Positions 26,474-36,400 of a stretch of DNA of 64,000 bases are shown piece after piece (within the stretch, counting starts at the first letter, position 1; the number at the start of each line of letters is the position of its first letter). Under the pieces are notes generated by a model. It did not search any database. It had not been told where the DNA came from and saw only the letters and a list, made by a program, of their open reading frames with translations. The DNA is from Colwellia sp. Arc7-635 (GTDB taxonomy: Bacteria > Pseudomonadota > Gammaproteobacteria > Enterobacterales > Alteromonadaceae): the NCBI RefSeq assembly GCF_003971255.1, contig NZ_CP034660.1:558001-622000 (forward strand), read 5' to 3'. A program made the position numbers and the translations under genes.

Positions 26474-26781
26474 ATCACTTTGCGGTGATTTGCCATTCAC
26501 TTTTGTAAGTTATTGGTAAATCACTGGCAAGTTATTAGCAAAGAACAACCTGTGTTTCTTCATTACTCATTTAGTACTTCTACTTCTACTCCTAACGATC
26601 TAACAGCAGCCACTTAGCCATTCAAGCAATAACTCAATCGTAATCAACCAAGCAGCCACTCAATTAATAACAACCAGCAATAAAATACCAACCTGAAACT
26701 CATCTTTGATTCAGCCATTTAGTCATTTGCATCTTACGGGGGGCTTTTGATTATTTTCGCCTCAGAAAGTCAGTATTACCT

Positions 26782-26798
26782 TTAGTCAATTTCACTAA
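26782..26798. promoter_or_regulatory. Candidate PspF-type upstream activator site
   Basis: TTAGT-CAATTTC-ACTAA is a perfect 5-bp dyad located about 125 bp upstream of the sigma-54 promoter. Its form and size resemble, from memory, the E. coli PspF upstream activating sequences. A second dyad, ACTA-AAATA-TAGT, follows near 26816-26828. Confidence 0.5.
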
Positions 26799-26912
26799 TT
26801 TTAATGGCATTTTTGACTAAAATATAGTTTGACATATTATGTCGTGAAATTCCTTAAAATGACATTTTCCAAAAATACATTTAATTACAAGGTGTTAAAA
26901 AACTATCACGGA

Positions 26913-26929
26913 TTGGCACAGCACTTGTA
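26913..26929 (+). promoter_or_regulatory. Sigma-54 promoter of the psp operon
   Basis: TTGGCAC-AGCAC-TTGTA with GG and GT 12 bp apart, matching the pspA-type -24/-12 element. It is about 75 bases before the first gene of the operon. No other gene is seen in the 526-base gap 26474-26999. Confidence 0.85.
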
Positions 26930-26999
26930 ATAGTAATGTCAGATACCAGCACGATAAGTTAATAATTAACGTCATGCTACCAACATAAGGATATTAATA

Positions 27000-27293
27000 A
27001 TGAAACTACTACCACGTAAATACGCTTTGAGCACCGTTTTATTATCTTGTACGTTGCTACTTACTTTCAATGCGTCAGCAGAAGAAGTCTCTTTAGAGAA
27101 AAGTTTAGCAGCAACTGTACAGGCACAAGGACAAAAGGCCGTGCGTGATTTATCGGTACAGCTAGCAAATTCAATTAGCGATGAGTTACAGCGTTTTTCA
27201 ATGCGCTATACAACAACGAAAGTACAAAATGTAGCTGCCGTTTCAACGCAAACCAAATTACGTCAACAAAAACAATTAACTTCAGAAGATTAA
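27000..27293 (+). CDS. Secreted small protein, first gene of the psp operon
   Basis: A 97-residue protein with a signal peptide cleaved after FNASA and a mature domain of about 68 residues, helical, rich in Gln, Ala and Thr and without cysteines. I do not recognise the family. It is the first gene after the sigma-54 promoter and lies 13 bases before pspA, so it should be induced with the phage-shock response. Classical psp operons start with pspA, so a periplasmic leader gene is unusual; it might act as a periplasmic stress sensor or chaperone (speculative). AAGGA-like sequence (ATAAGGATATTAATA) precedes the ATG. Confidence 0.8.
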   Translation: MKLLPRKYALSTVLLSCTLLLTFNASAEEVSLEKSLAATVQAQGQKAVRDLSVQLANSISDELQRFSMRYTTTKVQNVAAVSTQTKLRQQKQLTSED

Positions 27294-27306
27294 TAGGGGA
27301 AATACC

Positions 27307-27969
27307 ATGGGCATGTTTTCAAGATTCACTGACATTATTAACGCTAACATTAACGCAATGCTAGACAAGGCCGAAGAGCCAGAAAAAATGATCAAGTTGA
27401 TCATTCAAGAAATGGAAGAAACCCTAGTTGAAGTACGTTCAACAGCGGCCAAGCAAATTGCTGAAAAGAAAACGGTGATGCGTAATGTTCGTGATATGGA
27501 AAAACGTGTCGATAATTGGCAGAAAAAAGCCGAACTTGCACTGAGTAAAGGCCGTGAAGACTTAGCAAAATCAGCGTTAATCGAAAAACAAAATTGTACA
27601 CAAAAATTAGTTGAATTTAATGCTGAATTAGCACAGCTAGACGAGTATCTAATGGCTGTTCAACAAGATAGCCAACGTTTACAAGACAAGCTAACGGAAG
27701 CTAAGCGCAAACAAGAAGCCTTTGCTATGCGTCAACAGTCTGCTGAAGTACGTTTGAAAGTTCGTGAGAAAGCCGCCATTTATAATATAGATGAGGCGAT
27801 TAGCAAGTTTGAGCGTTATCAGCAAAAAATCGACCGTGTTGAAGCTGAAGTAGAAGCATACGATATGACCGCTTCAAAAGATTTAGACAGCCAATTTCGT
27901 GAGCTAGAGAACGATGAAAATATTGAGCAAGAGCTTGAGCAGTTGAAGAAAAAAGTTGCTAATGGCTAA
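27307..27969 (+). CDS. pspA: Phage shock protein A
   Basis: A 220-residue peripheral membrane protein of the ESCRT-III/Vipp1 superfamily that coats damaged inner membrane and, in enterobacteria, inhibits PspF. It begins MGMFSRFTDIINANINAMLD, the amphipathic membrane-binding helix, followed by the EEPEKMIKLIIQEMEETL motif and continuous coiled coil to the end. Length is typical. It is the second gene of the sigma-54 operon, with GGGGA 7 bases before the ATG. No pspF is next to it in this window. Confidence 0.96.
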   Translation: MGMFSRFTDIINANINAMLDKAEEPEKMIKLIIQEMEETLVEVRSTAAKQIAEKKTVMRNVRDMEKRVDNWQKKAELALSKGREDLAKSALIEKQNCTQKLVEFNAELAQLDEYLMAVQQDSQRLQDKLTEAKRKQEAFAMRQQSAEVRLKVREKAAIYNIDEAISKFERYQQKIDRVEAEVEAYDMTASKDLDSQFRELENDENIEQELEQLKKKVANG

Positions 27970-28115
27970 GTCATCGCACGACGTTAATAGGCCGTTTTAT
28001 CATGGCTTATCGCGGGCATTATTTTATAGCCTGTGATTAGCCACTTTATTAGCGTCGAGTTGGCCGTATTTTATTTTATGTTTAGAAGTCCCGAGTTGGG
28101 TAATAGGAGTCAGTT

Positions 28116-28328
28116 ATGAGTTTTAATCGCGAGTATTCGGTAAACAAAACGTTAACAAAAGACGTAGTACATAAGAAATTATCAGGTGTGTGTGGTGGTA
28201 TTGCTAAGCATTATAATTTACCTCGCATCGCGGTTAGAGTTGCAGCTATTGTCGCTTTATTAATTTTCCCTGTTGCTACTGGTGTTGCTTATTTAGTCGC
28301 TACGATGTTAATACCGACTAAAGCTTAA
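28116..28328 (+). CDS. pspC: PspC-domain envelope stress protein
   Basis: A 70-residue protein consisting of just the PspC domain: KKLSGVCGGIAKHYNLPRIAVR followed by one long hydrophobic segment (AAIVALLIFPVATGVAYLVA). E. coli PspC is about 119 residues with a C-terminal periplasmic region, so this is a minimal version. PspC with PspB relieves PspA inhibition under stress, but I find no pspB in the 146 bases between pspA and pspC. AGGAG-like sequence (AATAGGAGTCAGTT) lies before the ATG. Confidence 0.92.
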   Translation: MSFNREYSVNKTLTKDVVHKKLSGVCGGIAKHYNLPRIAVRVAAIVALLIFPVATGVAYLVATMLIPTKA

Positions 28329-28431
28329 GTTGTCATAATTTTTATTTATCAGTAGGTAAACCTATTTTTGTTGTGCTGCGATTAGCTGCTTGGTTCGAAC
28401 ACTAAATAGGTGATAGAAGGGGAGAGAAGAT

Positions 28432-28770
28432 ATGTCATTTTTCAAAGCATTATTTTTAGCTATATTTGCCACTATATTTTTAACTTATGTTTTAGGTACT
28501 AGTTTTATCGATTTGCTAAATGTTGACATTTACATGGATGAGAAATTGATTGAACCTTTAAAAGCTATCAGTATCTCAGCTTTGGTAGTTGTTATCTTGG
28601 TGTTGGTTGCTTTAGCAATAGCGATGAGTGTATTTGGTTCATTAATTTTTGTTGCTATGCTGGTGTTAGGTGGTTGCGCTATGCTATTAGTGGGTGTGTT
28701 TTGGCCAATATTTTTAGCCGCTGGTGTTATTTGGTTAATCACACGAGATAAGAGAGCCGTGCAATATTAA
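28432..28770 (+). CDS. Multi-helix membrane protein of the psp operon
   Basis: A 112-residue hydrophobic protein with three or four transmembrane segments (about 4-25, 45-70, 72-100) and a short charged C-terminus (TRDKRAVQY). I do not recognise the family. Position after pspC suggests a PspD- or PspG-like accessory role, although sequence similarity is not evident. GGGGAGAG sits a few bases upstream of the ATG. Co-transcription with pspA/pspC is likely since no terminator intervenes. Confidence 0.8.
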   Translation: MSFFKALFLAIFATIFLTYVLGTSFIDLLNVDIYMDEKLIEPLKAISISALVVVILVLVALAIAMSVFGSLIFVAMLVLGGCAMLLVGVFWPIFLAAGVIWLITRDKRAVQY

Positions 28771-28807
28771 TGTTTTCTAACGTAATAATAAAAATACAGG
28801 ATGTAAA

Positions 28808-29785
28808 ATGAAGAATAAATTAATGGTGTTAGCATTTTTAGCTTCAATAAGTGCGACCAGTTACGCTGATGTTAAAGCGGTACAAGCCGCGTTAGATGTT
28901 GATGACGCCGTACTGGCGGAAACAGAATTTAATGCCTTATCGGCAGCAGAAAAAAATGACATATCTGGGCAAGTGCTAAAAGGCCAGTTGTTACTCGTTA
29001 ACGATGAACCTGAGGATGCTTTTGATTATTTCGAAGCCTTGCAGGAAAAGCATGAAGATAACGTCGATGTTAACTATTACTTGGGCGTAAGCGCGGTGAT
29101 TATGGCGCAAAAAGCGAGTATATTTTCAAAACTGAGTTACGCAAAAGATTTTATTAAAGCGATGGAAAGAACCGTCGTGTTAAAGCCTGATCATCAAGAT
29201 GCACTGAATACCTTGATAGGTTTTCATTTAAATGCCCCGGGTATTGCCGGTGGAGATAGCGATAAAGCGCTAGTTTATGCCAAGCAGTTGCAGCAATATG
29301 ATGCTGAGCAAGGTTACAGCCAAATTGCTAATGTTTATTGGCAAACAGAAAAAGCTGAGTTAGCACAGCAAACGATCACCGATGGCCTGGTAAAATATCC
29401 TGAAAGTGGCACGTTGTATTTTGCTCGTGCGATGGCAAGTATTACGGCTGAAACTTGGGAGCAAGCCAGAGCTGATTTAATTTTTGCTGCTAAATATGCC
29501 AAAGATGATGAAAAGAAAGGCGAAGCTTTATATCAACAAGGTAAGGTTTCGGTTAAGTCTGGTGCAGAAGCTGAATTGGGTATTGATGCCTTAACCCAAG
29601 CTCTGCCTTTAGCGGGCGAGCGATACCTACCATGGGTAAATTACCGCTTAGCACAATTATATTTGACACAAAAAGATCAAATTAAAGCGAACGAAGTTAT
29701 CGCAAAAATTGACGTTAGCGAAGATGACGATCTTGAAGATAAAGTTAAAAAGTTAAAGAAAGAACTGAAAAAACTGATGGGTTAA
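28808..29785 (+). CDS. Secreted tetratricopeptide-repeat protein
   Basis: A 325-residue protein with a signal peptide (cleavage near SYA) and several TPR-like helical hairpins: EDAFDYFEALQEKHEDNVDV, then repeats to about residue 290, ending in a Lys/Glu-rich helix. It contains a GIAGGDSDKALVYA loop. TPRs mediate protein contacts, and periplasmic localisation is predicted. It lies 37 bases behind the psp membrane protein with AGGA upstream of its ATG, so it is probably the last gene of the stress operon. Its function is unknown. Confidence 0.85.
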   Translation: MKNKLMVLAFLASISATSYADVKAVQAALDVDDAVLAETEFNALSAAEKNDISGQVLKGQLLLVNDEPEDAFDYFEALQEKHEDNVDVNYYLGVSAVIMAQKASIFSKLSYAKDFIKAMERTVVLKPDHQDALNTLIGFHLNAPGIAGGDSDKALVYAKQLQQYDAEQGYSQIANVYWQTEKAELAQQTITDGLVKYPESGTLYFARAMASITAETWEQARADLIFAAKYAKDDEKKGEALYQQGKVSVKSGAEAELGIDALTQALPLAGERYLPWVNYRLAQLYLTQKDQIKANEVIAKIDVSEDDDLEDKVKKLKKELKKLMG

Positions 29786-29796
29786 GCTGAATTTAT

Positions 29797-29835
29797 CGCC
29801 AATATTATTTTAATCTTATTAGCATGATATTGGCG
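29797..29835 (+). terminator. Possible terminator hairpin of the psp operon
   Basis: CGCCAATAT pairs with ATATTGGCG (9-bp perfect stem) across a 21-base loop; only a weak T-run follows. The remaining gap to 30261 shows no convincing gene. Confidence 0.4.
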
Positions 29836-30261
29836 TTAACACTTAATTTTTAATTCAATGTACAAGAAGGACGAGTTAACCTTTATGGCGAGCTTTATAA
29901 GTGAATGGCAACATAGCCTTTTATTTAATGTTATTGCTAGCGCTTCGTTCACAGCATTAGTTCGCTGAATGATTGGCGGAACTTCTCATTATTACCCTGT
30001 ATAGCGGTTATATTAATTTGATTAGCATGGCGACTTGTTATGCTGCTTCCTTAATCCCCCTCAAATAAATTATTTCGATCAGATTAATGCGCGTGCAGAA
30101 GCTAATATTAGCTAAAAGCCGTATTAATCATCTTTACGTAATATGATAAGGAAAGCAGCATTGTGTTGATTTGAACTAATTAAGTTATCCATTTTGTTCA
30201 AGCTTAGTTACAATAGTGAGGACGATTCATCATAGAGATTAAAAGGGATGTGTGACAGCTT

Positions 30262-30732
30262 ATGAAGAATATATTTTCAACCAGTGCTTTACTGGTTTTA
30301 TTAGTAGTTAGTATTTTTTCTAGTGCAGGTTTTGCCGGTGAAAATACGAGAGTTTCAGTTGAAAACGGTTATGCAAGAGAAAGCATTCCGGGTACATCCA
30401 TTTCTTCGGCTTATATGGCCATCAATAATTTATCAGCAAAAAATATTCGACTAATCTCAGCATCAAGCGTTGTGAGCGACCGAATAGAAATTCATGAACA
30501 CACGATGGCCGACGGATTAATGCGTATGCGCCAACGTGACTATGTGGAGATTTTGGCGAAAGATACAACCTTATTTCAGCCATCAGGATTTCATTTAATG
30601 ATTTTCGATTTAAAGCAGCCTCTAAAGGCAGAAGAAAATATTATCATAACGTTGTTTTTTGATGATCAATCTAGCATCGATGTGAATTATTCAGTTAAAG
30701 GTCTTAAGCAGAAAAAGCACAATCATCATTAG
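30262..30732 (+). CDS. Periplasmic copper chaperone PCu(A)C
   Basis: A 156-residue secreted protein with signal peptide (ending near SAGFA) and the copper(I) motif H-x10-M-x-M-type in EIHEHTMADGLMRMRQR, plus the later HLMIFDLKQPL. A His-rich tail (KKHNHH) adds possible Cu(II) ligands. PCu(A)C proteins deliver copper to the CuA or CuB site of cytochrome oxidase. No sco or cox gene adjoins it here. DUF2333 follows after 9 bases, so the two are co-expressed. Confidence 0.93.
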   Translation: MKNIFSTSALLVLLVVSIFSSAGFAGENTRVSVENGYARESIPGTSISSAYMAINNLSAKNIRLISASSVVSDRIEIHEHTMADGLMRMRQRDYVEILAKDTTLFQPSGFHLMIFDLKQPLKAEENIIITLFFDDQSSIDVNYSVKGLKQKKHNHH

Positions 30733-30741
30733 GAGTTTGTT

Positions 30742-31734
30742 ATGAGCGTTAACATTTCAACAAAAACAGTAGTTTCGGGATTTTTAGCATTACTTATTGC
30801 GCTGTATTTACTGGGCGTTTATTGGAGTTTTGAACCTGAACAATTCGATATTCGTGCTGAAGTAACTAAAGCGGCAACAGCAGAAAATGTAAAACCAGTT
30901 GTTGGCTACACGACTACAACGGCATTAATTCTTGTTACCGAAACTTTATTAAATAAGCCTGGTGGCTATTTATCAAATGATGCACTGCCACCGTCGGTAT
31001 TTTTAGATAATATTCCGGCATGGGAGTTTGGTGCATTAGAGATGGTCAGAGATATGTCTTTGGTTATGCGACAAGAGTTTAGTCGTTCACAATCTCAATC
31101 AGCTGAAAACAAAAACTTAAAAGTTGCTCAACCACAGTTTAATATTGATCACACAAGTTGGGCGATTCCGAGCGCGGAAGGCGAATATCAAAAAGCTATT
31201 AATGAGCTATATGCTTACAGAACAGCGTTAACTGAAGTTAATAATCAGTCAGCTCAATTTTATGCTCGCTCTGATAACTTACGTGGCTGGATCCAAGAAG
31301 CAACAAAACGCTTAGGCAGCTATTCTCAACGCTTAAGTGCAAGTGTTGGCCGTGAACAAATTAATGTTGATTTAGCGGGCGACAGTGTTGCACAGCAATC
31401 AACGTCAAGTGCTTCAAGCATGCAATTAAAAACAAGTTGGTGGTCTATCGATAATGAGTTCTATGAAGCACGTGGTGCTTGTTGGGCTTTACTGCACTTT
31501 TTGAAAGCAATCGAAATCGACTTTAACGACGTATTAGAAAAGAAAAATGCGAAAGTTAGCGTACAACAAATCATTCGTGAATTGGAAGCAAGCCAAGAGT
31601 CAATGTGGAGCCCTATGGTGCTAAATGGCGATGGCTTCGGCATGCTTGCTAATCATTCATTAGTAATGGCAAATTATATATCACGTGCAAATGCTGCGCT
31701 GATCGATTTAAACGACTTATTAAGTCAAGGGTAA
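30742..31734 (+). CDS. DUF2333 family inner-membrane protein
   Basis: A 330-residue protein with one N-terminal membrane anchor (about 10-30, FLALLIALYLLGVYWSF) and a large periplasmic helical domain. Family-type stretches include LNKPGGYLSNDALPP, PAWEFGALEMVRDM and RGACWALLHFLKA. The function of DUF2333 is unknown. It lies between the PCu(A)C gene and a TIGR04219 barrel with very short gaps (9 and 6 bases), suggesting one operon of envelope proteins. GGAG is 6 bases before the ATG. Confidence 0.9.
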   Translation: MSVNISTKTVVSGFLALLIALYLLGVYWSFEPEQFDIRAEVTKAATAENVKPVVGYTTTTALILVTETLLNKPGGYLSNDALPPSVFLDNIPAWEFGALEMVRDMSLVMRQEFSRSQSQSAENKNLKVAQPQFNIDHTSWAIPSAEGEYQKAINELYAYRTALTEVNNQSAQFYARSDNLRGWIQEATKRLGSYSQRLSASVGREQINVDLAGDSVAQQSTSSASSMQLKTSWWSIDNEFYEARGACWALLHFLKAIEIDFNDVLEKKNAKVSVQQIIRELEASQESMWSPMVLNGDGFGMLANHSLVMANYISRANAALIDLNDLLSQG

Positions 31735-31740
31735 TTAAAC

Positions 31741-32508
31741 ATGAAAAAATTAGCACTAGCTGTAACGCTTGCATCACTTTTATCAACAAATGTTCAAGCG
31801 GATGCCATCGGTATCTATTTAGGCGGTCAAATTTGGGATAACAAGGCTTCAGGTACGCTTGGAGATGGTAGCTCTCTGGTTGACTTTAACTTAGCCGATG
31901 AAAAACAGAATAGTTTTTTTATTGCTTTTGAGCACCCATTACCATTAATTCCAAATATACGCATTGCGTCTACATCATTAGAAACTAAAGGTCAGACAAC
32001 GCTAGCAACCAATTTTGAATTTGAAGATGAAACGTTCACTACTGGTGCTGATGTTCGTGCTAATTTTGATGTTAGTTATGTTGATTACACCTTGTATTAT
32101 GAAGTGTTTGATAATGACTTATTATCATTCGATTTTGGTTTAACTGCTCGTGATTTTGACGGTGACGTAACTATTTCTGCTGAAGCTTCTAGTGGTTCAA
32201 CGACAGTAACTCAATCAGATAGTATCGCAGTAACAGATATTGTTCCTATGCTATATGTTAGAACTAATGTGGGATTACCTCTAACAGGTTTAAACCTGTA
32301 TGGCCAAGGTAACTTCTTATCAATTGATGATCATACGCTTTACGATTACGAAGTTGGTATTAGCTATGAACTTATTGATAACCTTGCTGTTGATATGAAT
32401 ATTAATTTAGGCTATCGCGCTGTTAAGTTAGAACTAGAAGACTTAAATGATCTATATACCAATATTGAATTTGATGGTGTATTTATTGGTACGACTATTC
32501 ACTTCTAA
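31741..32508 (+). CDS. TIGR04219 family outer-membrane beta-barrel protein
   Basis: A 255-residue outer-membrane protein with a signal peptide ending NVQA and the characteristic start DAIGIYLGGQIWDNKASG. It has eight to ten amphipathic strands with acidic turns and ends GVFIGTTIHF, with C-terminal Phe for BAM recognition. The family is frequent in Alteromonadales and Vibrionales and has no assigned function. It is the last gene of the three-gene operon, before a strong terminator. Confidence 0.92.
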   Translation: MKKLALAVTLASLLSTNVQADAIGIYLGGQIWDNKASGTLGDGSSLVDFNLADEKQNSFFIAFEHPLPLIPNIRIASTSLETKGQTTLATNFEFEDETFTTGADVRANFDVSYVDYTLYYEVFDNDLLSFDFGLTARDFDGDVTISAEASSGSTTVTQSDSIAVTDIVPMLYVRTNVGLPLTGLNLYGQGNFLSIDDHTLYDYEVGISYELIDNLAVDMNINLGYRAVKLELEDLNDLYTNIEFDGVFIGTTIHF

Positions 32509-32531
32509 TTTTTAATATTAATGATGTTGAT

Positions 32532-32566
32532 AAAGCAGCACTGAGTGATCTGTGCTGCTTTTTTAT
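32532..32566 (+). terminator. Terminator of the PCu(A)C-DUF2333-barrel operon
   Basis: AAAGCAGCAC and GTGCTGCTTT form a perfect 10-bp stem with a 10-base loop followed by T4-5. Confidence 0.92.
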
Positions 32567-32700
32567 TGATTTTTTTTAGACTTTTTATCTATTAATACTG
32601 TTCTGTAACCAGAGAGTAGTGCTCATGCACAGTAAGCCTATCAGGTTTTGTTAAGCATCCATTTGACGCCACTTGAAAGTACCTATCAGATTTTATTACT

Positions 32701-32934
32701 TAACCTGAACTCTGGATAATGAGTGCTTGATACTCAAGTGAATCAAAAGCTTAGGTGGCAACGTAAATGCTATAGCAAGGTGAACATCACGAATAGACAC
32801 CATCAATGCTTCATTTTATGCCATTTTCAAGGCAAAACGTTTATGAATAGCGAGCTATTTATCGACGTTTTAACGCAGATAATGGGTTAATAAGGGAGGA
32901 TTGAGCAAGTGCTGCTTATCCAGAGTTCAGGTTA
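32701..32934. mobile_element. MITE-like element with 17-19 bp terminal inverted repeats
   Basis: The outer ends TAACCTGAACTCTGGATAA (32701-32719) and its exact reverse complement (32916-32934) bound 234 bp. TA at both extremes fits the TA target duplication of IS630/Tc1-mariner elements. In the middle, an imperfect 38-bp palindrome (32834-32871; AAAACGT...ACGTTTT with AATAGC/GCTATT inside) could form a hairpin. No ORF is present, so it would depend on a transposase elsewhere. The rest of the 970-base gap shows no gene. Confidence 0.75.
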
Positions 32935-33408
32935 CTTAGTTAGAGGTTTGTTATTTTAAGAGGTTGATCGTCAGTATTTTTCTTCTTGAGCGATTTATAC
33001 GCTATCAGCACTTAGAAGTTGAGCTTTGGGACTACTCACGCTGGGCATTTCTTTATTTATCATCTTGTGTAGTCAAAAATACAGCTACTTATGATTAGGC
33101 CTTAAAAGCAGTAAGAGCAAACTTATCTAGCATACTAAGCACTATGTACTGACGGTACTTTTGTTATCAATAGCTTTGACTCGACAATTCGCACCAGCAT
33201 TGCTGATTAGTTTGGGTTTATAGCAAATCAACAGAGCTTTTAAGATTTAATATTATTTTCACTTAACTTATTCAAAAGCTATAAATTATCGCTTGGTACT
33301 TCATCTAACGCATGTATCGCTATGCTATTAGACTGCGGTTAATGAATTTATGTTGGAAGGGCTAGAGGGGGATCTTATTGATACTTTATCTGGAGTTGCG
33401 AGCAATAA

Positions 33409-33439
33409 AAAAGCCATCAACATTATGTTGATGGCTTTT
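33409..33439. terminator. Terminator of the subtilase gene
   Basis: AAAAGCCATCAACA and TGTTGATGGCTTTT form a perfect 14-bp stem with a TTA loop; A-runs on the left give the U-tract for the minus-strand transcript. Confidence 0.92.
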
Positions 33440-33478
33440 GCTTTATAGGTCTTTAATTAACAACCATAAACTATGAAA

Positions 33479-36400
33479 TTATACTTTTTTACGACGAGTA
33501 AATAACATAGGAGTAAGTAGCAACATTAACCAACCGAATGAACCACCGCTTGATTTTTCATTAACAATTGAAGCTGAAGCTGATGCTGAGCTTGTATTGC
33601 CGTTACCATCATTCACTGTAAGCTCAAAAGATATAGTTTCATCTTTCGATACTTTAGGTGCTTCAAAGCTAAATGATGCTGCAGTAGCGTCAAAACTTAC
33701 TGGAGTACCTGATAACTGTACCCATGAATAAGTTAATGTGTCGCCATTTTCATCAGAAGAAACAGAACCATCTACTGTTACTGTGTTTCCTTCAGAAGTT
33801 GTCACAAGTCCTGCAATTTTCGCAACAGGAGCTACTTCAACAACACCAAAAGAATAAGCAGTTTCAATAGTATCGCTACCTAATGTGTTCGTTAGGTTGA
33901 TTTCATTATTCATACTTGCAGTACGAGGAATTAAATCAAAGCCTACAGATAACATTTCAGTAGATTCACCAACAGCACGTGTAATTGACCAAGTAACAGT
34001 GTTTTCAGTAACAACACCATCATTATCAACATTAGCGATTTCCTGACCAGCTGTAACATCAGCTGTTAATGTATACACTTTATCTTCGTTCGTGAAGTTA
34101 GGTTCGATGTCAAAGCTAACTCTGTTAGCAACACCAGGAGTCATAGTTTGACTACCAGCTACTAAATCATCAGTAGCTACAACTGTAATATCTGCTTCAC
34201 CTAAAACGATTGACCAAGGAAGTGAAACGCTGCTATCAGCATCTGCTACTTCGATTAAACCGGCAGTGTTTTCTGCGCCTGTCCAGTTCAATGTTAAGTC
34301 AAAGTCTTTCTCGTTTTGAGTCAGAGCTACCGTCATAGTTTCACTGATTGAATCATCACTAAATTCAGTTGTTAGTACTTTCACATCAACTTTATCAGTC
34401 GCACCAGGAGCAGAAGCCGTAAATGCATCAACTACAACATAATAAGTATCTGCTGGTAGGTTAGTAAAAGAAACTATTTCGTTAGAAGTAGAACTACCAC
34501 TTGAACCAATGTTAGTAAATGTTGAATCTAAAATACGTAAATCGGCATCAGGAGCTTCATCAGAACTAGTAGTGAATACTGCTTGAGGTACCACATCATC
34601 GAAAGTAATAGTGAAGAAATCCAAATCACCATCTGTAACTTCTAATGTATTCTCTTGAATAACTTTAGCTTCATAAGCTTTAGCTGTTAACGCACCTGTT
34701 AGATCTACAGATTTTAAACCTGAATAAGTAATTGAACCGTCAGCACGATTTGCAACAACAGACATTTGCGTAGGTAAGTTATTACCAGCTGCTTGAACTA
34801 GTACTGGCAATCTAGCATCTGGAATGCCAGCAGAAGTTAATGTAACGTCACCGAAGTTCCATACATTTGCTTCAGCTTCAGTTACATCAGCAGTAACAGT
34901 GATAGTTTTAGTCTCACCAGCTTTAATATCAAAGCTTGCAGGAGTTGCTGTAAGCTTCATCTTGCTAGCGATTGGAGCAGCTTCTGTTCCAGTCGTAGGC
35001 GTGTTAGCAGTAACTACCCAGCTTGCATCTTTAGTTGCTGTAAATGTACGAGTCCAAGTACAAGTATCAATACATTTAGTAGCAGCCATTGAAGGGATGT
35101 TTAACGAAGAAGGAACACCAGCAACTGCCGGGTTTGCTCTCATGTAGTTAGCAAATGTTTCATCCATGATTAAACCAGTATCTGTTGCTAAGTTAACACG
35201 AATGCTACCTGAGCCCATATCAAATACGTCAGCGTCTGTTTTGCCATCTTCTTTACGAACATCTGTTGTCGCTGTAAGCATTAATGCTGAACGAATGTTA
35301 TCAGGTGTCCATGTTGGATGTGCTGATTTTAATACTGCACCTGCGCCAGACGTATGAGGCGCTGACATTGATGTACCTTGTAAAAAGTTAAAATCTGCTG
35401 GTGATGTACCTGTAACGTCATGACCATATTGCTCATCAGCATAGGCAGCATAAATTGAAACACCTGGTGCTGTAACTGATGGAGTCATTATGTCCGGAAC
35501 AGTTAAGTTTGGACCACGCGATGAAAAGTCAGCCATATCATCGCCTTTCGCGACAGTAACTTTAATAGCAGGATCAACCGTTAATGTCATAGCAGGGTTA
35601 GCTGCTAAGTCAGCTAATATAGCAGTACCAGACTTTAGAGAAACCATAACAGCTGGAGTTGTCGATGTTTCTAACGCACCCATTGCAATAACTTCGTCTT
35701 CATTTGCAGTATTGTTATTGTAAACAACAACTGAAGTTGCGCCAGCAGCAGCAGCATTAGTTACTTTAGCTAGGAAGCCACATCCGCCACGGCTGATTAG
35801 TGCCATAGAGTCTTTAAATGCGTCGGCTGCAAATGCAGAACAACCAGTGAAGTTCGCAGGTTCAACATCAATTGCAGCAACTGGTGCACCTGAGAATACT
35901 TCACCGATAACTGGACCTGTACCTGCAATGAAAAGATACTCTTCATCGTTGAAAGTAACGAAGCTATCTAATGTTCTACCGTGCGTAGAAGCGCCAACAA
36001 TGGTGTACCATGGAGCGTTTTTAGATGTAGTGAATGCTTCTGGACCATCATTACCTGCAGAAACTGCAGAAAATATTCCCGCTTCTTGTGCAGCAAGAAA
36101 ACCTAGTTCAGTTGCGCTTGTCCAAGGGTTGCCGCCGCCACTAATTGAATAGTTAAGCACGTCAACGCCATCTTTTACTGCATCATCAAGTGCTGCAATA
36201 ATTGCTGCACCAGGACAACCAGAGTATTTATCGCCAGTGCCACCAGGATTACAAATTTGATACGCTACGATGTTAGCATGTGGTGCAACACCTGAAATTT
36301 GGGTAAAAGAAAAAGCTTCATTAACAATACCGTCACTTTGTGCTTTGCCGTTATCGCCAGAAACTAAAGGAACATTCATGATGATGTTACCACCAGAAGT

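Noticed and set aside
29885-29968. 27-codon ORF (MASFISEWQHSLLF...) after the psp operon
   Set aside because: AAGGA is too far (about 12 bases), frame stops early and following DNA shows no continuation; at best a gene remnant.
32834-32871. Stand-alone operator or terminator
   Set aside because: The palindrome is central to the larger element with terminal repeats and is better explained as part of the MITE.
34824-35147. Plus-strand ORFs of 60-107 codons inside the subtilase gene
   Set aside because: Antisense shadows of a well-supported 1283-codon gene with full catalytic motifs.
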